A stretch of DNA of 64,000 nucleotides from Megalobrama amblycephala (Eukaryota; Chordata; Actinopteri; Cypriniformes; Xenocyprididae), in NCBI RefSeq assembly GCF_018812025.1, contig NC_063045.1:52272579-52336578 (forward strand), in the 5' to 3' direction. A program made the position numbers and the translations under genes. Below are positions 1 through 12,000 of the stretch, in pieces; positions within the stretch are counted from its first letter, which is position 1, and each line of letters starts with the position of its first letter. Below the pieces are notes generated by a model. It was not told the DNA's origin. It ran no database searches and was given only the letters and a program-made list of their open reading frames with translations.

Positions 1-722
1 GCATTTTAATGCATTATTAAGATATAATGCCTCATTTTTTTGTTATATTGTCTTAATACTTATTTGTGTTTACACCTTGATGTAAGTTTTGGGTTGCTCA
101 TACTTTATATTCTACATGTTGTGGGTGTAACCAAAAATATGTAAGTATTATAATGGTATAGATGACAACATACAACATGTATTATATGGCATTATAATTG
201 AACATTTAGAACCTTTAAAATGCATTATATATACAGGATTCATAGAAAGTGTTACGATAAACTTTGAGAAGAAAAAAAAGATTTTGAATTAAATTGTTTA
301 ATTTCATCCAGCTTCTTTTATGTAAAACATCTATCAATTTTCTTTAATTCATTATGGACCATCGTTCATAAATTGAGCGCGTCATAATAAATGTTTTGGG
401 GATTAGGACATCACATTATTGGATGGCTCTGTTATCCTTTCCCATCAGGCCACAGCTGAAGCTATTAATTCAACAGAATGTTGGCAAACGCTGCTGAAGC
501 CCCTCACAGACAGAGGGTGGATGGGAATGGCACATTGACACTGTCCAAGACACACGTTTAGAAGATTTCTGTGGCATATTTATTCACTGAGATAAATGTT
601 CTTCTAGCCAGATAATTGTTCCATTCCACAGTTAGAAACTGCACTTGTTTATCCATTTTTATTTTTATTATTTAATGGACAAGCAATAATTAAACAGTCT
701 TCTTTTTTTCTTAATTTCTGGA

Positions 723-1275
723 TTAAACAACCATGTAAGAAGACACATCATGGCCATATTCCAGGATGAAAATGTCAAGATTTATCAGGCTGTCAAGAAA
801 TGTCAAGAATATAAGGTCTGGACTCATATGTGCCAGTTCATGTGTGAAAATGATTCTTCATGCTCCCTCCCAGACATTTTTGATATTTTTGATATATTTT
901 TACTAGTGGGTGCAGGACACTATAGTTCATTTATGTACGTGAGGATAGCAAAATAAAGTAAGTGTGACATATTATACCCAAAAATTCTTCATACAGTGGA
1001 CTACCAGTAAAATTGATAATAATTTGGAACCAAAAATTATTCAGACACTTTGACCTTATCATGTTTTGCTTAAGTGTTATCTGACATAATTAAGATAAAT
1101 TTTTTTCTGACAGTTTATCTCTGAAATCTGAGACCATTTTTTTAAACTATAGTGAATAAACTGTAATAATGAATGAAATGTTCAAGGTGTCTGAATAAAT
1201 TTTGGTTTGACTGTAAATCTTGACATTGTCATCCTGGAATATGGCCATGATGTGTCTTTCTACATGGTTGTTTAA
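723..1275. mobile_element. TTAA-flanked inverted-repeat element (MITE)
   Basis: The first ~60 bp (ttaaacaaccatgta..., reading on to catggccatattccagga) reappear as a near-perfect reverse complement at 1214-1275, ending tacatggttgtttaa. A second inner inverted pair lies at about 1025-1060 and 1184-1208. It has no coding capacity. The TTAA at both ends suggests a piggyBac-type target site, which is inference. Confidence 0.8.
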
Positions 1276-1451
1276 GAAATGAAAAGCTTCTCACTCCATC
1301 TTTAAGGGTTAAAAGAACTGTTGCCAAACATATAACATGCTAGAAACATAATAATCACTGCAATAATGATCCAGTCATAGACTCTCAAGCATTTGCCTAT
1401 TTAAATCCAAACAACGACTCTTTTTTTTTTTTTTGGCCGGATAGTGTATAT

Positions 1452-1863
1452 AAAAATAAAAAAGTTATTTTAAATTGTGATAATATTTCACAATATTGCT
1501 GTCACATGTGGGCGTAATAAAGTGCAGAAGGAGTTGAGAAACAAAAACAGTCTTTAATAAATTCAAAACGGAACACTCAGTGAGATCGCAGGAGAATATC
1601 TGAACACAGCCACATTAACATTGACAAAATTAATGATTAAACGGAACAAATGTGGGAACTGATTAACAACCAGGGAAACTAACTAGAGAACTAAGGCAGG
1701 CAAAACAGGAACATATTGAAATGAAATCAAAACTGAACATAGACATCACAATTGCTGTTTTACTGTATTTTTGATCAAATAAATGCAGCCTTGGGAGCAT
1801 AAGACTTATTTCAAACAGCATTAAAAAAAATCCCAACCCCAAACTTTTAAACAGTAGTGTGTA
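1452..1863. mobile_element. MITE family A, copy 1 (5' truncated, split by a solo LTR)
   Basis: The left block (ttattttaaattgtgataat, then atttcacaat) and the right block from about 1751 (tgatcaaataaatgcagcc) through 1863 (ccaaacttttaaacagtagt) match the 3' half of a repeat seen seven times in this window. It ends in the characteristic terminal repeat. The interruption at 1500-1750 is a separate element. Confidence 0.75.
1500..1750. mobile_element. Probable solo LTR
   Basis: A 251-bp block begins TGTCACATG and ends GACATCACA, the TG...CA form of a retroelement LTR. It is flanked by the 5-bp direct repeat attgc at 1495-1499 and 1751-1755, and it interrupts a recognisable MITE. No internal retroelement genes are present, as expected after LTR-LTR recombination. 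The family is not recognised. Confidence 0.65.
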
Positions 1864-2598
1864 TGTATCTGTATATGTATTCACAGTCAAAACCGGTCAC
1901 ATACAGGTCTTGAAATGTGCATTTCAACTCTTAATTAGATGCAAAATCTGCAGCATCAATCATGTCAAAATGTCAAAATGTCATGTAAAATCTAGAATTT
2001 CTGGTCCTTATCTTAAAAATCATTGTCAAGTCATTTAATGGGGAGATCCCTGCTGTTTGGATGAGAATTCCACGATCATCTCTTATGAAATCCTCTTATG
2101 GGGATGACGGGGCTTGTCTTTAAGTGTCGACTCTTGATTTCATAATGTGCAGTTGTATTTATTTTCAGTGATCCAGCAGGGTCTCGGCTCTCGGCACGGC
2201 AGAGTACTGAAGTGGATTTGGGTCATGCTAGTTTTAGAGTGCCTCTCCTCACTCTCTCAATCCATCAGAGCGACAAGCCCTAAAAGGATATTCACATCAG
2301 TAGTTAAAAAGCCAGGCTTTAACACTTACAGTTCAGCCTTTTACCCTTGTTCCCCTCCATAAGCTTTTTTAAAGGAACAGTTCACCCATTCTGTTTGCAA
2401 AGAGGTTTTTTTTGATGCACTCCTACTACTCATCGTCTCGTGGTTAAACGAGCGCTCGCTCTGGTGCTGAGAAAAGAAAAAATGAAGGAAAAATTGAATC
2501 AAATCCTGACAGCGCTCCTTTGCATAATGTTTCCGTGATCTACTCAGCAGATGTTTTAAAGCTCTCTTCCTTTTTCTCTTCTCATCTCTCTTTCACAG

Positions 2599-2720
2599 TA
2601 ACTGCCCTTTCTCCTTGGCGGCAGCTCTGGCCCGTGGTACAGCAGACAGTATCCTGCAAAGCGATCTCTCTGGGTACCATCTCAACAAGAGTGTGGAGGA
2701 CGGAACAGACACGCTGCCTC
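2599..2720 (+). CDS. ppm1e: ppm1e first visible exon (N-terminal pre-catalytic segment)
   Basis: The 122-nt exon has acceptor tttcacag and donor gtgagt. It encodes 40 complete codons beginning [17 protein letters not shown] and ending with a split codon completed by the next exon. It corresponds to the segment just before the catalytic domain in vertebrate PPM1E. The visible ATG-started frame over it is a different, non-coding frame. The upstream split codon shows that at least one more 5' exon exists; none was recognised in 1-2598. Confidence 0.88.
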
Positions 2721-5700
2721 GTGAGTGACCCATAAAAACTGCATCACAAAAACGTAAACTGAAAAGACTGGATTTATAAAAGAGGATAACTTAGAGCCTG
2801 AAGTCTTATTTTTAAACGTGACAAGTCTAGCGTTGCTTCATTGTGGTTTTTTTGACACTCGTGACCCATCTGAAGTCATGCAGAGTCAATAAATCCAGAG
2901 AATGAGTTGGATCTGTATTGAAGTCTTGCTATCGAGTAGAGATCACGTAATATTTGATCCGAATGTAGGCCATTCTGCACAATTTTAAGCCTCCTATTCA
3001 ACTGCAAATTTAGGTCACTTACTAACTTAACGGTGGCCTGAATAGCTTTCTTATCTTTCTATATTCGAATTGAAATGGCAAAGGAATTTGAGGTGGGAAC
3101 GGCTGCTAATGTGCCACAGTTTTGGCTGGTGTTGAAAGGAGAGCTTGTGTCGCCTTTAATACCATGTCTAATGGAGCTTCGAAGATCGATTTATATTTGA
3201 ATGTCAAACACCTCTTTTTGTTGTGATATCATGTCCGATCTGATTAATTTCCCCCTTCCCTTGGCTCTCGCCATCAAGACCCTTTCTGTCGCAATAACTG
3301 TAAACTGAAAGGATGTCACAACAGATACTGCCTGATATGCAAATGTTGATGTGTATGAGGTTAGGGATGTACAATATATCAGTTCATATCTGTTATCAGC
3401 CTATATTTAAGATTTTTAAAATTTATGTGTATCATTTAATATTACATTTAATTGTACATGCCAGATGTCTTTATTTTTACATTTAGATTACCTTATATTT
3501 AAAAAAACACAAATAATAAATCGTAAAAATTTTAGATGTAATCTTCAGCAAATATCAAAATGAATATACATTTTTCTTACTGTACATTATAATATTGTGA
3601 TGGCTAAATTCATCTCTAGCTTTTAAAACTATTGACTTTAGTTTTTAGTGTTATACTTTTCATTTATTTAGACTAGTGTTGTCAAAAGCACCGACCGCCG
3701 ACCGTCAGTAATTTTAAAAATGTGACTCTTTGAGCGCTGTCCCTAAACACCTCTGATTGGCCATTGTGTTCACGAGCTCATCAGATATGTCTGTGATTGA
3801 CTACAATGATCAATGCTTCAAAAACATGTTGTTGTAAATAGACATCAATGACGCTCTTCACCACGTGCTTACACAGATACACACGGGAGCATTTGAAAGG
3901 AGGCGTCTATCAGCGGACCGCCTGCTTTTAAACGCTCCCGCTTTCAAATTCAAACACTTTCGTGTGCTTTCAAATGCTCCCATGTGTTGATCATTGTAGC
4001 CAATCACAGACATATCTGATGAGCTCGTGAACACAATGGCCAATCAGAGGTGTTTACGAATCCACTCGACAGTGCTCAAAGCGTCACATTTTTTAAATTT
4101 CAGTACCCACTTGGTATCGTGGTCTGTACTTTTGACAACACTAAGACAATGTAGACAATATCGTTTTAACATCAACCATAATATGAAAATAATTATCATT
4201 ATAATATATAGTATGTATGAATAAATAAGGGACAATGACATGACGTGTGGATGTTTTTGTGTCCAAATGCATTATTTCCTTTTAAAATAATTTGATAAAT
4301 TCATGACATATATCACTTTATTCTATAAAAAAACTATTTAGTTTAAATTCATTTTTAGTACAATTGTCAGGTGGTGCAACTGTCCGAACAAATGAACAGA
4401 TGAGAAATGGTGTCTTAGTAATAAAAAATGAAAAACTATGGCATCATTTTAAGTTTTAAAACCTTTCATATAAACAAATTTTATAAGTATCAGTAGTTTT
4501 AAAACTGTTGAGATGAAAAACTTTTGTCCAGCAATTTGTATATTCTCAAGTGTCAGGGTTTCACAACTGCAAACATGGCTCTTTTATAATGAATTTACAA
4601 TGTAATAACAGTAAACATGATAATGCATCATCTGGAGGACCCCAACTGATCCTTGTGGAAGGGTGAAAAGTTTTGTAGATCTCTCTCAAATACTGGTAAA
4701 ACTGCTAATTTCAAGAATGGGTAGGTTGGTACACTTGTGTCAGGTGGTACAACTACAGTGTATACATACAACTATTTGGTTGTACCGCCTGACATAAAAA
4801 CAGTAAAAAAAAACAAACATAAATTAAATACCTATTAAAATTCTATACTTTGTCTAAATAAATTAAAAATGAAAAATAACTATTTTTAACATTGTTGTTC
4901 TGCCATATGTAGTTATTGATATTTTTTTCGACAAAAAAGTATGTAATTTTTATTTATTTATTTTAACGTTTGAAGGCTGAAATAGTTCTCTGTGGTTCAC
5001 ATCCAACTATTGCCGTCATGAGTTAGCGCAGACATTCACACAGCACACTAATCCCAGACACTTTCCTGAGTGGACTGTAGATTTATAAGGCCAGATGGAC
5101 CGCAATCTGCGTTGAGTTTAAGCACTGTTCAAAAATACGTCAGAGCTCGAGAACTCCACTTGAGCCGAGTCTGGGTTTCCTCAGCCGGGACAGTTAATCA
5201 AGGGTTTCACGGGAGGTATGGTCCTTTAAACAGGCCTACATGACGTGACCCATTCCAGGAGCAGAGAGTATATTCAGTGTAAGTCGAAGCAGTGGAAACG
5301 ACTGACATCAGTACACTGGGCGGCAGACAGACGTCTGCTCAGGGCAAAGGCAGTACATACTGTTCACCAGTGCAGCTCTGAGATGGCAGATTAAATTTAG
5401 ACTCCATGCCCACGGAGACAAGATGTAGAGCAAGAGAGAGAGAGAGAGAGAGAGCATCTAAAAGGATAAGGGAAGAGGAAAGAGCATGTAATGTCTACTT
5501 TTACAACCATCAAACAATCTAAAAGGCCTCTTTGTCCACACAGTGATAAATACATCTGTCAAAAGCAGCACTGAGGCGGATTGATGGACAAAAAGGAAGA
5601 GGAAATACTGCCTTTGAAAAACATGTCACAAAATTATTCATATAAACAGACACTCCATTAAGCAAATCTGGGACTTTGCCATAAGTTTTGGCATGCAAAC

Positions 5701-8700
5701 TCTTTCAGCAACATTTTATGAGCTTGAGAAACAAATAATTTGATTGCCAATGATACTTTTAGAGTTTTTGAACACATACAAAATTTACTCGCCCTCGTGT
5801 TTTTCCAAACCTGCATGACTTTCTTTCTTCAAAACCATAAAAAAGATGTTTTAAAGAATGTCCATGCTGCACTTTTCCATACAATGAATGCAAATAAGAC
5901 TAAAAAGCTCAAAGCACCATAAAAGTAGTTAATAGTTCTTACAACTTAGAGGCTAAATTCCTTTTGAAGTCATACAACAGCTTTATCTAACACTGTTAAA
6001 TGTAATCTTTAGCATATCTTAAAATAAATATTCATTTTCATACTGTATATTACAATGTTGTGATGCCTAAATTCACTTGTCACATATAAAACTTTTTAAT
6101 AACACATTTTTTGAACAGCATATAAAATAATTTCAGTTTTAAATGCTTTACCTTTTAATTTATTTAGACAATCTAGAATTTTAATATCGGCCATAACATG
6201 AAAATAAATTTGAAAAATCTCGATATAGATATTTATGTGAACAGAAGACTAAACATTTTTAAAAAGCACCATAAAAGTAGTTCTCATATGCTATATTACA
6301 AGTCTTTTGAAGTCATACAACAACTTGATGTAGCAAGATTTAAGTCTGTAACTTTTGAATCCTATTTACACTGCTGAATATTTGGTGCATTGATATGAGA
6401 GACATAAGAACTGACAGCAGTTGGTGTCACTTACATCTGACCTGACACGATGCATCTCACCCTTTTTTAAAATGTGGGTTTGTAAAAACATGAGGATGTT
6501 CATATTTGAGTGAACTGTATCCCCATAGGCTATAGGCATGTTTCAATACACAACCTATTTAAAACAAGAAAACAAACTGGTTCGTTGTGCATCGAATGCT
6601 TCGTATTACTGTCTGAAAAGCTTTGAGAACATAAAAAGCAGCATATAGACGGGAGAGCATGTTTCAGACATACTGATATCGAACTTCACAGAACGAAGGA
6701 ACGTCAGCTTTAGTCCATAGAGAGCAGAGCTGGAACAATCCCATCATCATTAACCAGTCAACTCCTCTCTCTCTCTCTCTCTCTCTTTCTCAGTTGGCAG
6801 ATGGCCTCTTTTGCTCACTGTCCTCAATTCCGCTTCCACTGTGCATTTAATCAGCAGCTCATGCACTCTTCCTTTCCAATACGATATTACAGTCAAATCT
6901 GTTTGGCTTGTGAGCAAAAAACAGCACTGTCTGTTTGCGTATGGTGCATGTATGTGTTTTTTTTTTTTTTTTTTTTACAGTGTTGTGACATAAGAAACAA
7001 TGGCTGCTTAGTCATCATGAATCAAAGCAAAGTGTTTGTGTTAGCATGTGTAACATGTAACATGTCATTTGCCTTGGCAGAGATTGATTCGGTGAAGCTG
7101 GCACGGCTGATCTTTAATAAGCTGTGTGAGACGTGCTGTCAATGGCTAAAAGAGTTCCCGTATCGCCGCCGCCACTTGCCATACTACGAGACCTCCATCC
7201 ATGCTATTAAAAACATGCGTCGAAAGATGGAAGACAAACATGTCGTCATTCCTGACTTCAACACGCTCTTCAATCTACAGGTATGACCTTGATCGTGACT
7301 TTGAATGACCTTTTGTTTTTAATAATATACACTACCATTTGAAAGTTTGGTGTCAGTAAGATTTTTTTTTTTAATGAAATTAATACATTTATTCAGCAAG
7401 GATGCATTAAATTGATCAAAAGTGACAGTAAAGACTTTTACAGTGTTATAAAATATTTACAATTTAAATAAATGCTGATCATTTTAAGTTTCTATTCATC
7501 AAAGAATCCAGAAAAGGAGTATCATGATTATTAATATTAAGTAGCACAACTGTTTTTCAACATTGATAATAATGAGAAATGTTTCTAAAGCAGGAAATCA
7601 GTGTATTAGAATTATTTTTGAAGGCTCATGTGACACTGAATGTGACACTAGGTGCATCTCAATAAATTAGAATATCATTAAAAAGTTATTTTTTTTCTGT
7701 AATTTAATTCAAAAAGTAAAACTTAAATATATTCTAGATTTATCAGACATGAAGTAAAATATTTCCAGCCTTTTTAGTTTTCATTTTGATGATTACAGCT
7801 TGCTGCTCATCAAAATAAAAAAATAAGTATCTCAAATTATTAGTATATTTAATTTCAAGTTCTATTAAATTACCATTCTCAGGATATAAATACTGGGTTT
7901 AGGTCAGTAATCCCAACAGCAGTCATGGGGAAGTCTGCTGACTTGACAGTTGTCCAGAAGACGATCATCAAGACCCTCTACAATGAGGGTAAGCCACAGA
8001 GAGTCATTGCTGAAAGAGCTGGCTGTTCGCAGAGTGCTGTGCCAAAGCATATTCATGGAAAGCTGTCTGGAAGGGAAAAGTGTGGTAGGCTTGAGAAGAT
8101 TGTCAGGCGAAGCTGATTTAAGAACTTAGGAGAGCTTCAAAAGGAGTGGACTGAAGCTGGAGTCAGTGCATCAAGAGCCACCACACACAGATGTTTTCAG
8201 GAGATGCGCTACAACTGTCACATTCCATGTACCAAGCCACTTCTGAACCAAAGACAACGTCAGAAGCGTCTTACCTGGGCTAAGGAGAAAAAGAACTAGA
8301 CTGTTGCTCAGTGGTCCAAAGTCCTTTTTTCAGATGAAAGTAAATTTTGCAATTCATTTGGAAATCAAGGTCCCAGAGTCTGGACGAAGAGTGGAGAGGC
8401 ACAGAAACCATGTTGCTTGAAGTCCAGTGTGAAGTTTCCACAGTCAGTGATTGTTTGGGCTGCCATGTCATCTGCTGGTGTTGTTCCATTGTGTTTTCTT
8501 AAGTCCACAGTCAACGCAGCCGTATACCAGGAAGTTTTAGAGCACTTCATGCTTCCTTCTGCTGACAAGCTTTATGGAGATGCTGGTTTCATTTTCCAGC
8601 AGGACTTGACACCTGCACACAGTGCCAAAGGTATTAAAAGCTGGTTCAATGACCGTGGTGTTACTGTGCTTGATTGGCCAGCAAACTCGCCTGACCTGAA

Positions 8701-8981
8701 CCCCATAGAGAATCTATGGGGTATTGTCAAGAGGAATCGAGAGGAAGAGACACCAGACCCAACAATGCAGATGACCTGAAGGCCGCTATCAAAGCAACCT
8801 GGGCTTCCATTACACCTGAGCAGTGCCACAGGCTGACTGCCTCCATGCCACGCCGCATTAATGCAGTAATTCATGCAAAATGAGGCCCATGGGGCTCTGT
8901 GTGCATTGAATTTATTTAATACACGAGTTCCACAATTTGAGTTGAATAACTGAAATAAATGAACTTTTCCACAACAATCTA

Positions 8982-9045
<64 letters not shown>

Positions 9046-12000
9046 ATATACACTGCTAAAAAAATTAAAGGAACACTTCAGGTCTCAATAGGGTAAAATA
9101 TGCTGGATATCTATACTGATATAGACTGGCTAATGTGTTAGGAATGAAAGGATGCCACATCGTTTGATGGAAAACCTACAGAGGACTGAATTCAAAGACA
9201 CCCCAAAAATCAAAGTGAAAAAATGATGCAGCAGGCTAGTCCATTTTGCTGAAATTTCATTGCAGCAACTCAAAATGGTACTCAGTAGTTTGTATGGCCC
9301 CCACGTGCTTGTATGCATGTCTGACAATGTCGGGGCATGCTCCTACAGAGACGACGGATGGTGTCCTGGGGTATTTCCTCCCAGATCTGGACCAGGGCAT
9401 CACTGAGCTCCTGGACAGTCTGAGGTGCAACCTGGCGGCGTCAGATGGACCGAAACATAATGTCCCAGAGGTGTTCTATTGGATTTAGGTCAGGCGAGCG
9501 TTCCTTCATCCTCCAGGAACTGCCTGCATACTTTCGCCACATGAGGCCGGGCATTGTCGTGCACCAGGAGGAACCCAGGACCCACTGCACCAGCGTAGGG
9601 TCTGACAATGGGTCCAAGGATTTCATCCCGATAACTAATGACAGTCTGTGCGTCCCTCCATGGATATGCCTCCCCAGATCATCACTGACCCACCACCAAA
9701 CTGGTCATGCTGTTACAGGCAGCATAATGTTCTCCATGGCTTCTCCAGACCCTTTCACGTCTGTCACGTGCTTAGGGTGAACCTGCTCTCATCTGAAAGG
9801 CACAGGGCGCCAGTGGCGGACCTGCCAATTCTGGTGTTCAATGGCAAATGCCAATCGAGCTCCACGGTGCCGGGCAGTGAGTACAGGGCCCACTAGAGGA
9901 CGTCGGGCCCTCAGGCCACCCTCATGAAGTCTGTTTCTGATTGTTTGGTCAGAGACATTCACACCAGTGGCCTGCTGGAGGTCACTTTGTAGGGCTCTGG
10001 CAGTGCTCATCCTGTTCCTCCTTGCACAAAGGAGCAGATACCGGTCCTGCTGATGGGTAAAGGACCTTCTACGGCCTTGTCCAGCTCTCCTAGAGTAACT
10101 GCCTGTCTCCTGGAATCTCATCCATGCTCTTGAGACTGTGCTGGGAGACACAGCAAACCTTCTGGCAATGGCATATTGATGTGCCATCCTGGAGGAGCTG
10201 GACTGCCTGTGCAACCTCTGTAGGGTCCAGGTATCGACTCATGCTACCAGTAGTGACACTGACCCTAGCCAAATGCAAAACAAGTGAAAAACAGTCAGAA
10301 AAGATGAGTAGGAAAAAAATGTCAGTGGCCTCCACCTGTAAAACCATTTCTGTTTTGGGGGTCGTCTCATTGTTGCCTATCTAGTGTACCTCTTGTTAAT
10401 TTCATTAACACCAAAGCAGCTGAAACTGATTAACAACCCCCTCTGCTACTTAACCGACCAGATCAATATCCCAGGAGTTTAACTGACTTGATGCTATTCT
10501 CTGATTAAAAAGGGTTCCTTAAATTTTTTTGAGCAGTGTATATAAATGCAGCCTTGGTGAATTTAAGAGACTTCTTTTAAAAACATTAAACAATCTTACA
10601 GACCACAAACTTTTAAATGGCAATGTATAATAAACACAAAATAATCCAAGATTTCTGTTCTGTCACAGAGACAAATATAATTTCTCAGGACACCTATTTC
10701 AGGAATATCTGTCAGATAGTAGGGGCATCTTATCCGTGGTATAGGGCAAAGGGTAAATTCTTGTCTAAAGTTTATTTTTATGGCCTTTTTGATGAAGAGA
10801 AGAGAATTTAACAACAGGAAATGTTACGAGACAGATTTAAACCTGCAATGCTCACATGAGCACCAGGGCTTAATGTGTCTGAGGATCTACGCAAGTTGCT
10901 AAGCCACAGCTCCAACCCACAGGCAAATTCAAAGGCATCTAACATCTAAGACTGTCAACAGCTCATGATTGTTTTTCATCAAAAACTCACGATAAGGCCT
11001 CTGCTGAGCCTTCCATGCCTTAACAAATCACTCTCACAAATGTGAGTCTAGGTACTGTATATGCTAAAGCACCGATACACTTAGCATCACTTTTCATCAT
11101 AATAGAATTGTGTTGAATGTAACATCCCTGAAGAAACAGCATTATGTAATTTCTTTCCTGATTGCCAGTGTAATTTCCAGTTGAGCGCGAATGTGCTCTG
11201 TCACCGGAAAGCAATAAGTGCAGGCAGATTTGCCGTCTCACGTCCAGATCTACTTGATGCTTGGGATGAGATGTGTGGGTTATTCTTCCTCTAATAAGAG
11301 CAGACATTGTTGCAAGCCATCCACTGTAGCATGAAACAGACCCTCCCTAAAGAATATTCCGTTATGATGGCAATACGCTCTTCCCTGTACCACACTGCAC
11401 TCATAGACTCTGAGGCGGTTCTTCACATCTGCTAGGCATTTGTAGATAAATGCTGGGCTTTTACTGGTATTATTGGCGAACACTAACATCTCTTTGCCTT
11501 AGGCAGAAACAGATCAGAGACCAGTCTAGGCCATAAGTGGACATCATTCAGAGAGCGAGAGACTTAAACATAGTTGTTGTTCTATCAGTGCTGTTCTGTG
11601 TAAGCGACTTGACAAAACTAGAACATAATTGAATGGTTGGTCCAACTTTATATTAGGTGTCTTTAATTACTATGTACTTACATTTAAATAAATCATTTGA
11701 TACAATGCACTTATTGTGTACATACACGTTTTTACATTTTACTTATTTTAAAAAATAGTTGCATGTAATTACATCTGTAATTAATTTCTGTAATTACATC
11801 TATATTTACACTGTTGAACCTTCACTTACACCTTAAAGGGTTAGTTCACCCAAAAATGAAAATTCTGTCATTAATTACTCACCCTCATGTCGTTCTACTC
11901 TCGTAAGACCTTCATTCATCTTCGGAACACAAATTAATATATTTTTGATAAAATCCAATGGCTCAGTGAGGCCTGCATTGCCAGCAAGATAATTTCCTTT

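Larger units (their letters stand above)
1..2598. other. ppm1e intron 1 (incomplete) with transposon remains
   Basis: AT-rich and without a recognisable exon. It holds the TTAA-flanked inverted-repeat element at 723-1275 and the MITE plus solo LTR at 1452-1863, described separately. Positions 1-722 and 1870-2598 show nothing I can name. Confidence 0.6.
7328..10625. mobile_element. MITE family A, copy 2, split by two Tc1-like transposons
   Basis: The left part, 7328-7648, starts tacactaccatttgaaagt and carries the family blocks ttcagcaaggatgcatta and tcaacattgataataat. The right part, 10541-10625, resumes with aaatgcagccttggtga and ends in the inverted terminal repeat (caaacttttaaatggca). Everything between belongs to two Tc1-like elements and an (AT)n tract. 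Confidence 0.8.

Noticed and set aside
3858..4241. Overlapping ORFs on both strands at 3.9-4.2 kb
   Set aside because: They arise from the palindromic arms of the element at 3674-4143.
6801..7286. The 161-codon ORF read as a complete small gene
   Set aside because: Only its last 66 codons are the ppm1e exon; the rest crosses a poly-T run and the splice acceptor, so its ATG is intronic.
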